A stretch of 6,026 nt of DNA. It comes from Bacteroidota bacterium. GTDB lineage: Bacteria; Bacteroidota; Bacteroidia; Flavobacteriales; Flavobacteriaceae. A model generated the notes under the pieces. The model saw nothing but the letters and a program-made list of their open reading frames with translations, searched no databases and was not told where the DNA came from. Within the stretch, counting starts at the first letter, position 1. Each line of letters opens with the position of its first letter. Location of the stretch: positions 1 through 6,026 of the forward strand of contig JADFSQ010000133.1 in assembly GCA_022560715.1 (NCBI GenBank), read 5' to 3'. Below, in pieces: positions 1 through 5,260 of this stretch. The translations under genes and the position numbers were made by a program.

Positions 1-817
1 CCATGCCGCAACCGAGAATTTCCATCCATTTCCCACGTTTTTTATCCCAAATGTCGACTTCTGCACTGGGTTCGGTAAATGGGAAATAACTTGGGCGGAA
101 TCTCATCTTCGTATTTTCGGCAAAGAAGCGTTTCACAAAATAGTCTATAATTCCTTTCAAATCTGCCATGGAAACATGTTTATCAACATAAAGGCCCTCG
201 ATTTGATGAAATAAACAATAACTTTTATAACTGACCGTTTCATTGCGATATACACGTCCGGGAACAATATAACGTAACGGCGGTTCACGATTTTCCATTA
301 AATGGATCTGAACATTGGACGTATGCGTACGCAACACCATGTTATCTGTAATGAAAAACGTATCCTGCATATCGCGAGCAGGATGATGCTCTGGTAAATT
401 TAATGCGGTAAAATTATGCCAATCGTCTTCAATTTCCGGACCTTCGCTTACATTAAACCCAATACGAGAAAAGATGTCAATAATCTGGTTTTTTACCAAA
501 GATATAGGATGACGAGCGCCAATTTCTATAGGTTCGCCTTGACGTGATAAATCTCCAAAAACACCTTTATCGTCTTCTTTGTTCTCAAGTTCTTTTTTTA
601 AAGAAGCAACTTTGTCTTCAGCAGTTTTCTTTAACTTATTTACAATCTGCCCGAAGTCTTTTTTCTGGTCGTTTGCTACATTTTTAAATTCAGCAAAAAA
701 ATCGTTTAGCAATCCTTTTTTGCCTAGATATTTTATTCTAAATGCTTCAACATCTTCTTTAGATTGTGTTGTAAATGCTTCGGCTTCGGCAATAAGTTCT
801 TTAATCTTATCTATCAT
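1..817 (-). CDS. pheS: Phenylalanyl-tRNA synthetase alpha subunit, partial (C-terminus off the left edge)
   Basis: Catalytic alpha subunit of the cytoplasmic alpha2-beta2 class II synthetase that charges tRNA-Phe with phenylalanine using ATP. The reading frame is open from the ATG at 817 to the edge, giving 272 codons of a family usually about 340 long. The missing end should carry class II motif 3. Visible in order: an N-terminal helical, charged arm (about 1-90) of the tRNA-binding coiled-coil type starting MIDKIKELIAEAEAF; a conserved block around HNFTALNLPEHHPARDMQD; RTHTS at 163-167; PGRVYRNE (motif 2 region); FHQIEG at 203-208; FTEPSAEVD at 247-255; and EILGCGM at the cut. The start is supported by the typical PheS N-terminus and by the upstream gene ending 36 bp away. 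pheT is not the gene immediately upstream. The part beyond the arm is richer in GC than the arm (about 40% versus 32%). Identity is essentially certain. Confidence 0.97.
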   Translation of the reverse strand, partial: MIDKIKELIAEAEAFTTQSKEDVEAFRIKYLGKKGLLNDFFAEFKNVANDQKKDFGQIVNKLKKTAEDKVASLKKELENKEDDKGVFGDLSRQGEPIEIGARHPISLVKNQIIDIFSRIGFNVSEGPEIEDDWHNFTALNLPEHHPARDMQDTFFITDNMVLRTHTSNVQIHLMENREPPLRYIVPGRVYRNETVSYKSYCLFHQIEGLYVDKHVSMADLKGIIDYFVKRFFAENTKMRFRPSYFPFTEPSAEVDIWDKKRGKWMEILGCGM

Positions 818-838
818 GATATCACTTCAAAATGATTG

Positions 839-846
839 CAAATTTA
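839..846 (-). promoter_or_regulatory. Possible -7 box upstream of pheS
   Basis: TAAATTTG on the minus strand matches the Bacteroidota -7 consensus TAnnTTTG. It lies 21 bp upstream of the pheS ATG, inside the 36-bp gap after the upstream gene. I see no convincing TTG-type -33 element 19-21 bp further upstream, so this may be chance in AT-rich DNA. pheS may simply be co-transcribed with the 118-aa gene. Confidence 0.3.
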
Positions 847-853
847 ACAAATC

Positions 854-1210
854 TTATTCTATAAATTCGGTTTCTAGAAAATAGTTTACAATGGCTTCTT
901 TCATTAAAACGCTTTGCTCTCCTGCTTTTAAATGTGGTAGTTCCTCTATGGTTTTATAATGTGGCCAACCTTGTTCGTCAAAATAATCGAATTCATAATA
1001 ACCATAAGGCTCTAATAACTTGCAAACAGCAATATGGATTAAGTTTATTTTATCGTCTTTTTTATAGTCTCTGTGTAACTGTCCCAATTCCTGAACTCCT
1101 ATTAAATATATAATCGCATCTAAATCCAAAGTGTCTCCATCGGCAAACTGAATAGATAGTTTTTTCACTACATTGTTCCATCGTTGTTTTAATTGTTCGT
1201 CTCTTGACAT
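854..1210 (-). CDS. Conserved-looking hypothetical protein, 118 aa, upstream of pheS
   Basis: A small, acidic, apparently soluble protein with no signal peptide or membrane segment. I recognise no functional domain. The N-terminal part (about 1-35) is charged and amphipathic (MSRDEQLKQRWNNVVKKL). A mid-section predicted as helical has IIYLIGVQELGQLHRDYKKD. An aromatic block follows (LLEPYGYYEFDYFDEQGWPHY, split here by type only), then an ending around LKAGEQSVLMKEAIVNYFLE. I recall similar uncharacterised proteins in Flavobacteriaceae, but this is memory and not a search. ATG at 1210 is the natural start: a -7-like box stands upstream and the first residues look native. The stop at 854-856 is 36 bp from pheS on the same strand, so the two may form a transcription unit. 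It is divergent from cvpA. That it is a real gene is well supported by length and codon pattern; its function is unknown. Confidence 0.85.
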   Translation of the reverse strand: MSRDEQLKQRWNNVVKKLSIQFADGDTLDLDAIIYLIGVQELGQLHRDYKKDDKINLIHIAVCKLLEPYGYYEFDYFDEQGWPHYKTIEELPHLKAGEQSVLMKEAIVNYFLETEFIE

Positions 1211-1248
1211 ACTTTTTTAGGTTTCGAATACGTTAATTCACAAAGTGA

Positions 1249-1256
1249 CAAAGTTA
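1249..1256 (-). promoter_or_regulatory. Candidate -7 box for the 118-aa gene
   Basis: TAACTTTG on the minus strand fits TAnnTTTG and lies 38 bp upstream of the ATG at 1210. This would leave a leader of roughly 30 nt. No clear -33 TTG is visible at the usual spacing. The assignment rests on the -7 match and on its place in a short divergent intergenic region. Confidence 0.4.
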
Positions 1257-1259
1257 ATT

Positions 1260-1267
1260 TATATTTG
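1260..1267 (+). promoter_or_regulatory. Candidate -7 box for cvpA
   Basis: TATATTTG on the plus strand fits TAnnTTTG and ends 17 bp before the cvpA ATG. The implied leader is therefore short (about 10-13 nt). The -33 position (around 1235-1240) reads TTAATTCA rather than a clear TTG. Only 3 bp separate it from the opposite-strand box at 1249-1256. Confidence 0.4.
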
Positions 1268-1284
1268 TTAAAATTTTTATAAAG

Positions 1285-1776
1285 ATGAATGTTTTAGATA
1301 TTGCTTTAGGAGCATTAATCTTGTTTGGTCTTGTTCGTGGCTTAATGAAAGGGCTTTTTGTAGAAATCGCTTCGATTGTTGCATTAATTGTCGGAATTTA
1401 TGGAGCTATCTATTTTAGTGATTTTGCTGCCGGATTTTTAGAAAGCCGTGTAAAATGGGACGAACAATATATAAACATTACCGCTTTTGCCATTACATTT
1501 ATAATTATCGTAATTGCGATTGCCATGGCTGGAAAAGCATTAACCAAACTTGCAGATTTTGCCTCTCTCGGTATTTTAAACAAACTTCTTGGTGGTGTTT
1601 TTGGTGCTCTAAAAGTTGGATTAATATTAAGTGTTATATTAATCGTTTTCAACAAGATGAATAGTACAATTCCTTTAGTTGAAGAACATGAGATAAAAAA
1701 TTCTATCCTTTACATTCCGGTAAAATCTATTGCTCCTCTTATTTTTCCCAGTATAATCAATGAAGAAGAAAACTAA
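1285..1776 (+). CDS. cvpA: CvpA family inner-membrane protein
   Basis: A 163-aa polytopic membrane protein of the CvpA family, named for the E. coli colicin V production gene. Its molecular role in Bacteroidota is not established; in enterobacteria it is linked to envelope and bile-salt resistance. The family-typical N-terminus is present: a first hydrophobic stretch with GLVRGLMKGLFVEIAS (about 16-31). Four membrane segments are predicted by eye at about 4-20, 28-48, 65-85 and 103-123. Between segments 3 and 4 is the Gly/Leu-rich LGILNKLLGGVFGALK. A short polar tail ends in EEEN. The length is normal for the family. ATG at 1285 follows a TAnnTTTG box and an A/T-rich leader ending in AAAG. 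The gene stands alone on the plus strand, with the carbonic anhydrase remnant converging 11 bp after its stop. I see no obvious GC-rich terminator. Confidence 0.9.
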   Translation: MNVLDIALGALILFGLVRGLMKGLFVEIASIVALIVGIYGAIYFSDFAAGFLESRVKWDEQYINITAFAITFIIIVIAIAMAGKALTKLADFASLGILNKLLGGVFGALKVGLILSVILIVFNKMNSTIPLVEEHEIKNSILYIPVKSIAPLIFPSIINEEEN

Positions 1777-1787
1777 TAAGTAATTTG

Positions 1788-2054
1788 TTAACTCTCGTAA
1801 ATTTCTTTGAGTTCTTTGTTATTATTAACAGTAACGTTTAAATCTTTAATCAATCCTGTACTTAAGCCATAAACCCAACCGTGTATTGATACCTTTTTAT
1901 CAGTTCTCCATGCTTTTTGAACAATGGATGTTTTGGCTAAATGGTAAACTTGTTCAGTTATGTTTAACTCTACAAACCTATCAAAACGTTCCTGTTTTGT
2001 GGCAATGGCTTCTAATTCATCCAAATGAAATCGATATACATCCTTAATGTGCCA
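1788..2054 (-). pseudogene. can: Beta-class carbonic anhydrase, C-terminal remnant lacking the zinc site
   Basis: The minus frame reads WHIKDVYRFHLDELEAIA and then continues through VELNITEQVYHLAKTSIVQ, IHGWVYGLSTGLIKDL to EIYES and a stop. This is the C-terminal region of an E. coli Can-like beta carbonic anhydrase (CO2 + H2O to bicarbonate + H+). Homology starts near the position where Can has HIRD, after about 130 residues. The frame is closed upstream by TGA at 2057-2055. The CxDxR and HxxC zinc motifs (Cys42, Asp44, His98 and Cys101 in E. coli Can) are absent from this frame and from the minus strand up to 2361. About 86 codons remain of a protein normally 205-220 long. The only in-frame start candidate is TTG at 2024, so even if translated it could not be a carbonic anhydrase. 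The remaining frame has no internal stop, which suggests recent loss, or an assembly deletion. Confidence 0.85.
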
Positions 2055-2080
2055 TCAATAGAATAGTAAGTTATACAACG

Positions 2081-2088
2081 CAAATATA
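2081..2088 (-). promoter_or_regulatory. Promoter-like -7 box upstream of the carbonic anhydrase remnant
   Basis: TATATTTG on the minus strand, followed by CG, fits TAnnTTTG. It stands 25 bp before an ATG at 2055-2053 that now reads Met-Ala-His-stop. The spacing is that of a normal Bacteroidota promoter and start codon. This may be the original promoter and start region of the carbonic anhydrase gene, left after deletion of its 5' coding part. No good -33 element is visible. Confidence 0.35.
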
Positions 2089-2130
2089 GAAAAACCTTTC
2101 CAAAAAAGATATAAGACCGCTTCGCTGAAA

Positions 2131-2147
2131 GACAAAAGACAAAAGAC
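2131..2147. repeat. Short tandem repeat, GACAAAA x 2.4
   Basis: The 7-bp unit GACAAAA occurs twice, followed by a partial GAC, directly after GCTTCGCTGAAA. On the minus strand it reads CTTTTGTCTTTTGTC. It is too short to call a functional element. Confidence 0.6.
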
Positions 2148-2199
2148 TTGTTTCAGTTAGCTTTTAATCTGTCTAATACATATTAAAAAAATAAAATTT

Positions 2200-2215
2200 A
2201 AAAGATTCCTGCCTT
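2200..2215. repeat. Copy 1 of a 16-bp intergenic word (AAAAGATTCCTGCCTT)
   Basis: It matches 15 of 16 bases of AAAAGATTCCTGCTTT at 3151-3166. At this copy the matching right arm of the hairpin is missing. Instead a longer patch ending CGCAGACATATGAAT follows, giving only weak discontinuous complementarity. It looks like a degenerate member of a dispersed intergenic repeat. Confidence 0.5.
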
Positions 2216-2361
2216 GTTCCGTAGCTAAAGCTTCGACGACACGCAGACATATGAATGGCAATAATGAAAAGTAACTCTCTAAAATAAAAACTCTTGAATT
2301 AGCTGATTTTAGCACTCTAAACAAAGATTTGGATTTTTACTCGGATACCACCTGAAACCAA

Positions 2362-3114
2362 TTATAATTCTTTAATATCTTGAGAAGGAATCCATCCGGT
2401 TTTCCCGTCAGTTAATTTAATTTTAGTCCAATTTTCGTTATAGATTTCTAATACTTGAACTTTAGTGCCTTCGTGAAGTTTAAAAGCTATCTCGCTTCTT
2501 AAATTAGGTTCGCTTTTTATTTCGCTTTCTTGGGCAAAAACAATTGCTGGATTATCATTTTGCTCGTATTTATATTTTTGAAATGCAAATATTAGCGTCA
2601 TTAAAACTAAAACCAAAGACAGATTACTGCTTAAAAAAGCCAATCGTTTTCTGTTCGTAGAATACGAAAAATAATATGCCAAAAATAAAATTACAAACAA
2701 CACTACAAAAACCACCGAAAGTATTGCCCAAGTATCGTAGCTAAACTTATTTACAATGTTTCTAATTATTTTAGAAAAACCCATTTCTGGTATAACTTCA
2801 ATAGCATCAATAGTCATATTTTGGGCAAAGGACAGGTTGTTTTTTATATCGTTATCGTATGGTGCTAACTGCAACGCTTTTTCATAATAATATACGCTTG
2901 GAGCTATTCTGTTCATTTTATAATACGCATTTGCGATATTAAAATACAGTTCGGCTGAATGATTTTCAGAATCCAAAATACGTTCATAAGTAGTTATGGC
3001 TTCTTGAAATTTCCCTTCATTGTATAAACTGTTTCCTTCATCAAACAATGTTTTGTTTTGAGCCAATGAAAGCGTACTTATTAATATTATTGCTATGTAA
3101 AATATATGTTTCAT
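2362..3114 (-). CDS. batE: BatE: TPR and SH3-type envelope protein of the Bat operon
   Basis: A 250-aa protein, last of the bat genes here. The order of parts is a signal peptide (MKHIFYIAIILISTLSLA, with Gln at 19), two TPR units (about 21-90, including FDEGNSLYNEGKFQEAITTY and ELYFNIANAYYKMNRIAPS), a linker, and two membrane segments (about 129-151 and 158-178) joined by a basic loop containing NRKR. A bacterial SH3-like domain follows (about 187-250: SEPNLRSEIAFKLHEGTKV and NWTKIKLTDGKTGWIPSQD). The basic loop puts the TPR and SH3 parts on the periplasmic side by the positive-inside rule. The combination and the place directly after batD identify BatE. Bat proteins are linked to aerotolerance and envelope stress, but their biochemical role is unsettled. 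The SH3 part could bind peptidoglycan or a partner protein (inference). It starts 64 bp after the batD stop, with a hairpin in the gap and no strong promoter of its own. Confidence 0.88.
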   Translation of the reverse strand: MKHIFYIAIILISTLSLAQNKTLFDEGNSLYNEGKFQEAITTYERILDSENHSAELYFNIANAYYKMNRIAPSVYYYEKALQLAPYDNDIKNNLSFAQNMTIDAIEVIPEMGFSKIIRNIVNKFSYDTWAILSVVFVVLFVILFLAYYFSYSTNRKRLAFLSSNLSLVLVLMTLIFAFQKYKYEQNDNPAIVFAQESEIKSEPNLRSEIAFKLHEGTKVQVLEIYNENWTKIKLTDGKTGWIPSQDIKEL

Positions 3115-3155
3115 GCAATTGTTTACTCAATTCTAAATTTAATTCGTTTCAAAAG

Positions 3156-3175
3156 ATTCCTGCTTTCACAGGAAT
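3156..3175. other. Hairpin between batD and batE
   Basis: ATTCCTG (3156-3162) and CAGGAAT (3169-3175) form a perfect 7-bp stem with a 6-nt loop, three bases after the batD stop codon. On the transcribed (minus) sense it is followed by CTTTTG, a poor U-tract. It is therefore more likely a partial terminator, processing or stability element inside the operon than a full terminator. Its left arm lies within the 16-bp word AAAAGATTCCTGCTTT (3151-3166), which recurs at 2200-2215. Confidence 0.6.
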
Positions 3176-3178
3176 AAA

Positions 3179-4945
3179 TTATTTTATTTGTTTGTCAATT
3201 GTTGTAATAACTCTCGCTGCCTTGTCATAATCTTGTTGCATTTCTACATTGGTAAATGGCGTATATCTTGCCAACTCACAACTCTGTAGTACATTATTAA
3301 ATTCAACAATAATGGTTTCGTCAACCTTCTTTACTTTTAACAGTTCTTGTATTTTATCTTTACTGAATTCGCTCGTTTCAATTTTTAACTTTGCTTTTAA
3401 ATAATTATGAAGCGCTCTTTCCAAAGCATTGTAAAACGATTCTTTATTCCCTAATGTTTTCTTCGCTTCACTTAAATATTTTCGTGCTAATTTATTCGCT
3501 TTTCTAAATTTCATCCCAACAATATCTCTGTCTCGTTCACCTTTTTTCTTTCTAATAAAAATAGCAATAGGAATCGCTAAAAAAGGCATTAATAAAACAG
3601 TCCAAAATAGTTTCGTTTTAAAAAAGTGTTTGGTATTTATTGAAACTAAATTTGGTTTGGTTTTAAATGATGAAAATTGCTCGCTAGCTATAATTTGCCT
3701 TTTATTAGTATTAGAAACTGCACTATTAATAGCATTTAAATTCCTCTTGGTTGGGCCTTCGGTTACGTTTATAATCAATTCTCTTGATGATATCGTTTTA
3801 TAGCGTTCCGTTTTTAAATCGAAATATGAGAACGCTATACTTGGTATTGGATAATTGCCTTGAAACGAAGGAACGATTGTATAAGAATCTGATATTTTGC
3901 CTTGCATTCCATTTAAGTTTGTACTTACCTTTTCGGTATGTTCCGGTTCGTAAACTTCTAATGAACTTGGTAACGTTAATACAGGTAGTTTAAATAACTT
4001 TAGGTTTCCTTTCCCGGAGACTTCTATTTTAGCTTGAAATGCTTCGGTTGCTTTTAATTCGTTTTTTGTTGTGCTAACTTTAAAACTAAAATCGCCAACT
4101 GCTCCTGTAAAATTATCTGGTTTTCCATTTTCCGGTAATGGTTTTACAGTTATTGTTCTGCTTGGTGTTGCAATTGTTTTATGTACAGTTTGCATAACCC
4201 GACCTCCAAAAATATCACGTCTATTGGTTGGGACATCTACAGAAATACTTAGCGATAATGGTTCTAACTCTAATTTGTCGGTTTTTTGTGGATAAAGCAC
4301 CATTTTACGTACAACAACGTAATGGTAATCTTCTCCTTTGTAAGAACCGTTTTGCAATTTTAATTCTTTTACAGCAATATTTTGACTCCAAAAATTATTA
4401 TATCTTGGATTATCAATTTCCCTCAAATTGCTCAACCTAACATTTGGCGAGACATACAGCTTATAAACTACAGTTATGGCTTCGTTTAAATACGGATTGG
4501 TTTTAGATATTTCAGTAACTAAATGGATGTTTTCTGAAACAACATAATTTGGGTCGTTAGGATTTGTAGGTTTATCTACTGCAGCTGTAACTTCAATTTT
4601 AACTGGTAATGTTTTATAGGTTTCTCCTTCAATTTCTATCGTGGCTTGTGTAACAGTAAATTTGCCTCTCTTTTTAGGTGTTAAAAAATAACTATATGTT
4701 TTTGTATATGACTTTTTGCCATTTAGCCAAGACGTTCTAATAGATTGATTGGGCCCAATAACAGTAAAATTTTCAAAACTTGGAGGGTTAAAATTATCTC
4801 CATCTTTATTCATCACAAAATCTATACGAAGACGTTCGTTTATTCCAAGTTTCTTTTTGCTTACTTTAGCTTCAAAAGTGACTTGAGCAGAAGCGATACT
4901 TGTTCCGAGTATAATAAATAATAATATATGTTTTATGAATGTCAT
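3179..4945 (-). CDS. batD: BatD family protein (Bat operon, membrane-anchored periplasmic protein)
   Basis: A 588-aa protein of the BatD / oxygen-tolerance family. It has a signal peptide (1-20, MTFIKHILLFIILGTSIASA, followed by Gln), then a long periplasmic part (about 21-445) made of beta-rich, immunoglobulin-like segments. Examples are VSKKKLGINERLRIDF near the start and the later FTGAVGDFSFKVSTTKNELK. One transmembrane helix lies at about 447-467 (LFWTVLLMPFLAIPIAIFI), followed by basic RKKKGERDR, which puts the last 120 residues in the cytoplasm. That tail is helical and charged (FYNALERALHNYLKAKLKIE, then SCELARYTPF), as is usual for flavobacterial BatD. The full-length frame and standard ATG leave little doubt about identity. 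The role is inferred from the operon: scaffold or partner of the MoxR/BatA/BatB machinery. It lies downstream of batC but separated from it by an unusually long, repeat-containing 312-bp gap. Confidence 0.93.
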   Translation of the reverse strand: MTFIKHILLFIILGTSIASAQVTFEAKVSKKKLGINERLRIDFVMNKDGDNFNPPSFENFTVIGPNQSIRTSWLNGKKSYTKTYSYFLTPKKRGKFTVTQATIEIEGETYKTLPVKIEVTAAVDKPTNPNDPNYVVSENIHLVTEISKTNPYLNEAITVVYKLYVSPNVRLSNLREIDNPRYNNFWSQNIAVKELKLQNGSYKGEDYHYVVVRKMVLYPQKTDKLELEPLSLSISVDVPTNRRDIFGGRVMQTVHKTIATPSRTITVKPLPENGKPDNFTGAVGDFSFKVSTTKNELKATEAFQAKIEVSGKGNLKLFKLPVLTLPSSLEVYEPEHTEKVSTNLNGMQGKISDSYTIVPSFQGNYPIPSIAFSYFDLKTERYKTISSRELIINVTEGPTKRNLNAINSAVSNTNKRQIIASEQFSSFKTKPNLVSINTKHFFKTKLFWTVLLMPFLAIPIAIFIRKKKGERDRDIVGMKFRKANKLARKYLSEAKKTLGNKESFYNALERALHNYLKAKLKIETSEFSKDKIQELLKVKKVDETIIVEFNNVLQSCELARYTPFTNVEMQQDYDKAARVITTIDKQIK

Positions 4946-4969
4946 TTGTTGAATTATGGCAACTATTCA

Positions 4970-5006
4970 GTGCCTATAGTTTAAAGTACTTAAAGTGCCT
5001 AAAGTT
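4970..5006 (+). repeat. Direct near-repeat AGTGCCTA(T/A)AGTT, period 24
   Basis: AGTGCCTATAGTT (4970-4982) and AGTGCCTAAAGTT (4994-5006) differ at one base. The second copy lies inside the left arm of the inverted repeat, so the word AGTGCCTAAA or its complement occurs three times in this gap. Confidence 0.65.
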
Positions 5007-5007
5007 A
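4985..5007 (+). repeat. Left arm of a long-range inverted repeat in the batC-batD gap
   Basis: AGTACTTAAAGTGCCTAAA (4985-5003) is the exact reverse complement of 5170-5188. With one mismatch the match extends four bases more, to 5007 (pairing with 5166). The arms are 166 bp apart over the 19-bp core. Confidence 0.85.
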
Positions 5008-5165
5008 TGCTTTTGTGCTGAAATTTAAGTTTAATCTTCCAAATTTTTTACTTTTCACTTTTTGTTTATCTTATTTATAGAACGCTGATGATACTGATTT
5101 AGCAGATTTTTTTAACTGATTTTTTGTTACTTTAAACTGAATACTTTTCATTAACTCTTAACTTT

Positions 5166-5188
5166 TAATTTTAGGCACTTTAAGTACT
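5166..5188 (-). repeat. Right arm of the inverted repeat in the batC-batD gap
   Basis: TTTAGGCACTTTAAGTACT (5170-5188) pairs perfectly with 4985-5003. The four bases 5166-5169 continue the match with one mismatch. I see no matching target-site duplication outside the arms (left flank ...GTTTA, right flank GATTG...), so a miniature transposable element is not demonstrated. Confidence 0.85.
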
Positions 5189-5241
5189 GATTGGTTACAA
5201 ATTACGATTTACGAATATTTGAATTCTGAAACCGTAACTCA

Positions 5242-5260
5242 TAAATCAAAAATTGATTTA
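5242..5260. terminator. AT-only hairpin overlapping the batC stop codon
   Basis: TAAATCAA (5242-5249) and TTGATTTA (5253-5260) form a perfect 8-bp inverted repeat around a 3-nt loop. The right arm contains the batC TAA (5258-5260). No U-run follows in the batC direction (ATGAGTTACGG comes next), and the stem has one G-C pair. Any terminator activity would therefore be weak, and chance in AT-rich DNA is possible. Confidence 0.3.

Larger units (their letters stand above)
2058..2361. other. Gene-free stretch with short repeats between the can remnant and batE
   Basis: About 300 bp with no plausible coding frame on either strand. It holds the TATATTTG box at 2081-2088 (minus), a small GACAAAA tandem repeat (2131-2147) and a copy of a 16-bp word shared with the batD-batE gap (2200-2215). 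A more GC-rich patch at 2209-2246 has CTGC facing GCAG across a long loop that contains AAGCTT. I see no convincing terminator directly after the batE stop. Confidence 0.6.
4946..5257. other. 312-bp gene-free gap between batC and batD
   Basis: No plausible coding frame is present. The gap holds a 19-bp perfect inverted repeat (4985-5003 / 5170-5188), a direct near-repeat of AGTGCCTAAAGTT (4970-4982 and 4994-5006), and a T-rich patch with GATGATACTGATTTAGCAGA around 5087-5106. An AT-only hairpin overlaps the batC stop. I found no exact TAnnTTTG box pointing to batD. One near match (TAAATTTC, minus strand) exists. Confidence 0.6.

Noticed and set aside
871..880. Perfect palindrome TTTCTAGAAA
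   Set aside because: It lies inside the 3' coding end of the 118-aa gene and is explained by the Phe-Leu-Glu codons. A 10-bp palindrome is expected by chance at this length.
579..884. Plus-strand open frame of 101 codons
   Set aside because: It is antisense to the N-terminal half of pheS and the end of the 118-aa gene, with no protein-like composition of its own.
2119..2125. GCGAAGC on the minus strand, a sequence known to form a very stable DNA mini-hairpin
   Set aside because: A single 7-base occurrence without any surrounding structure is not enough to claim function.
3048..3230. Plus-strand frame of 60 codons across the batD-batE junction
   Set aside because: It is antisense to the batE signal peptide region and the end of batD, with no start signal or protein-like pattern.
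4985..5188. The inverted-repeat unit as a MITE
   Set aside because: No target-site duplication is visible and no second copy is present in the window. It is kept only as an inverted repeat until a genome search is made.
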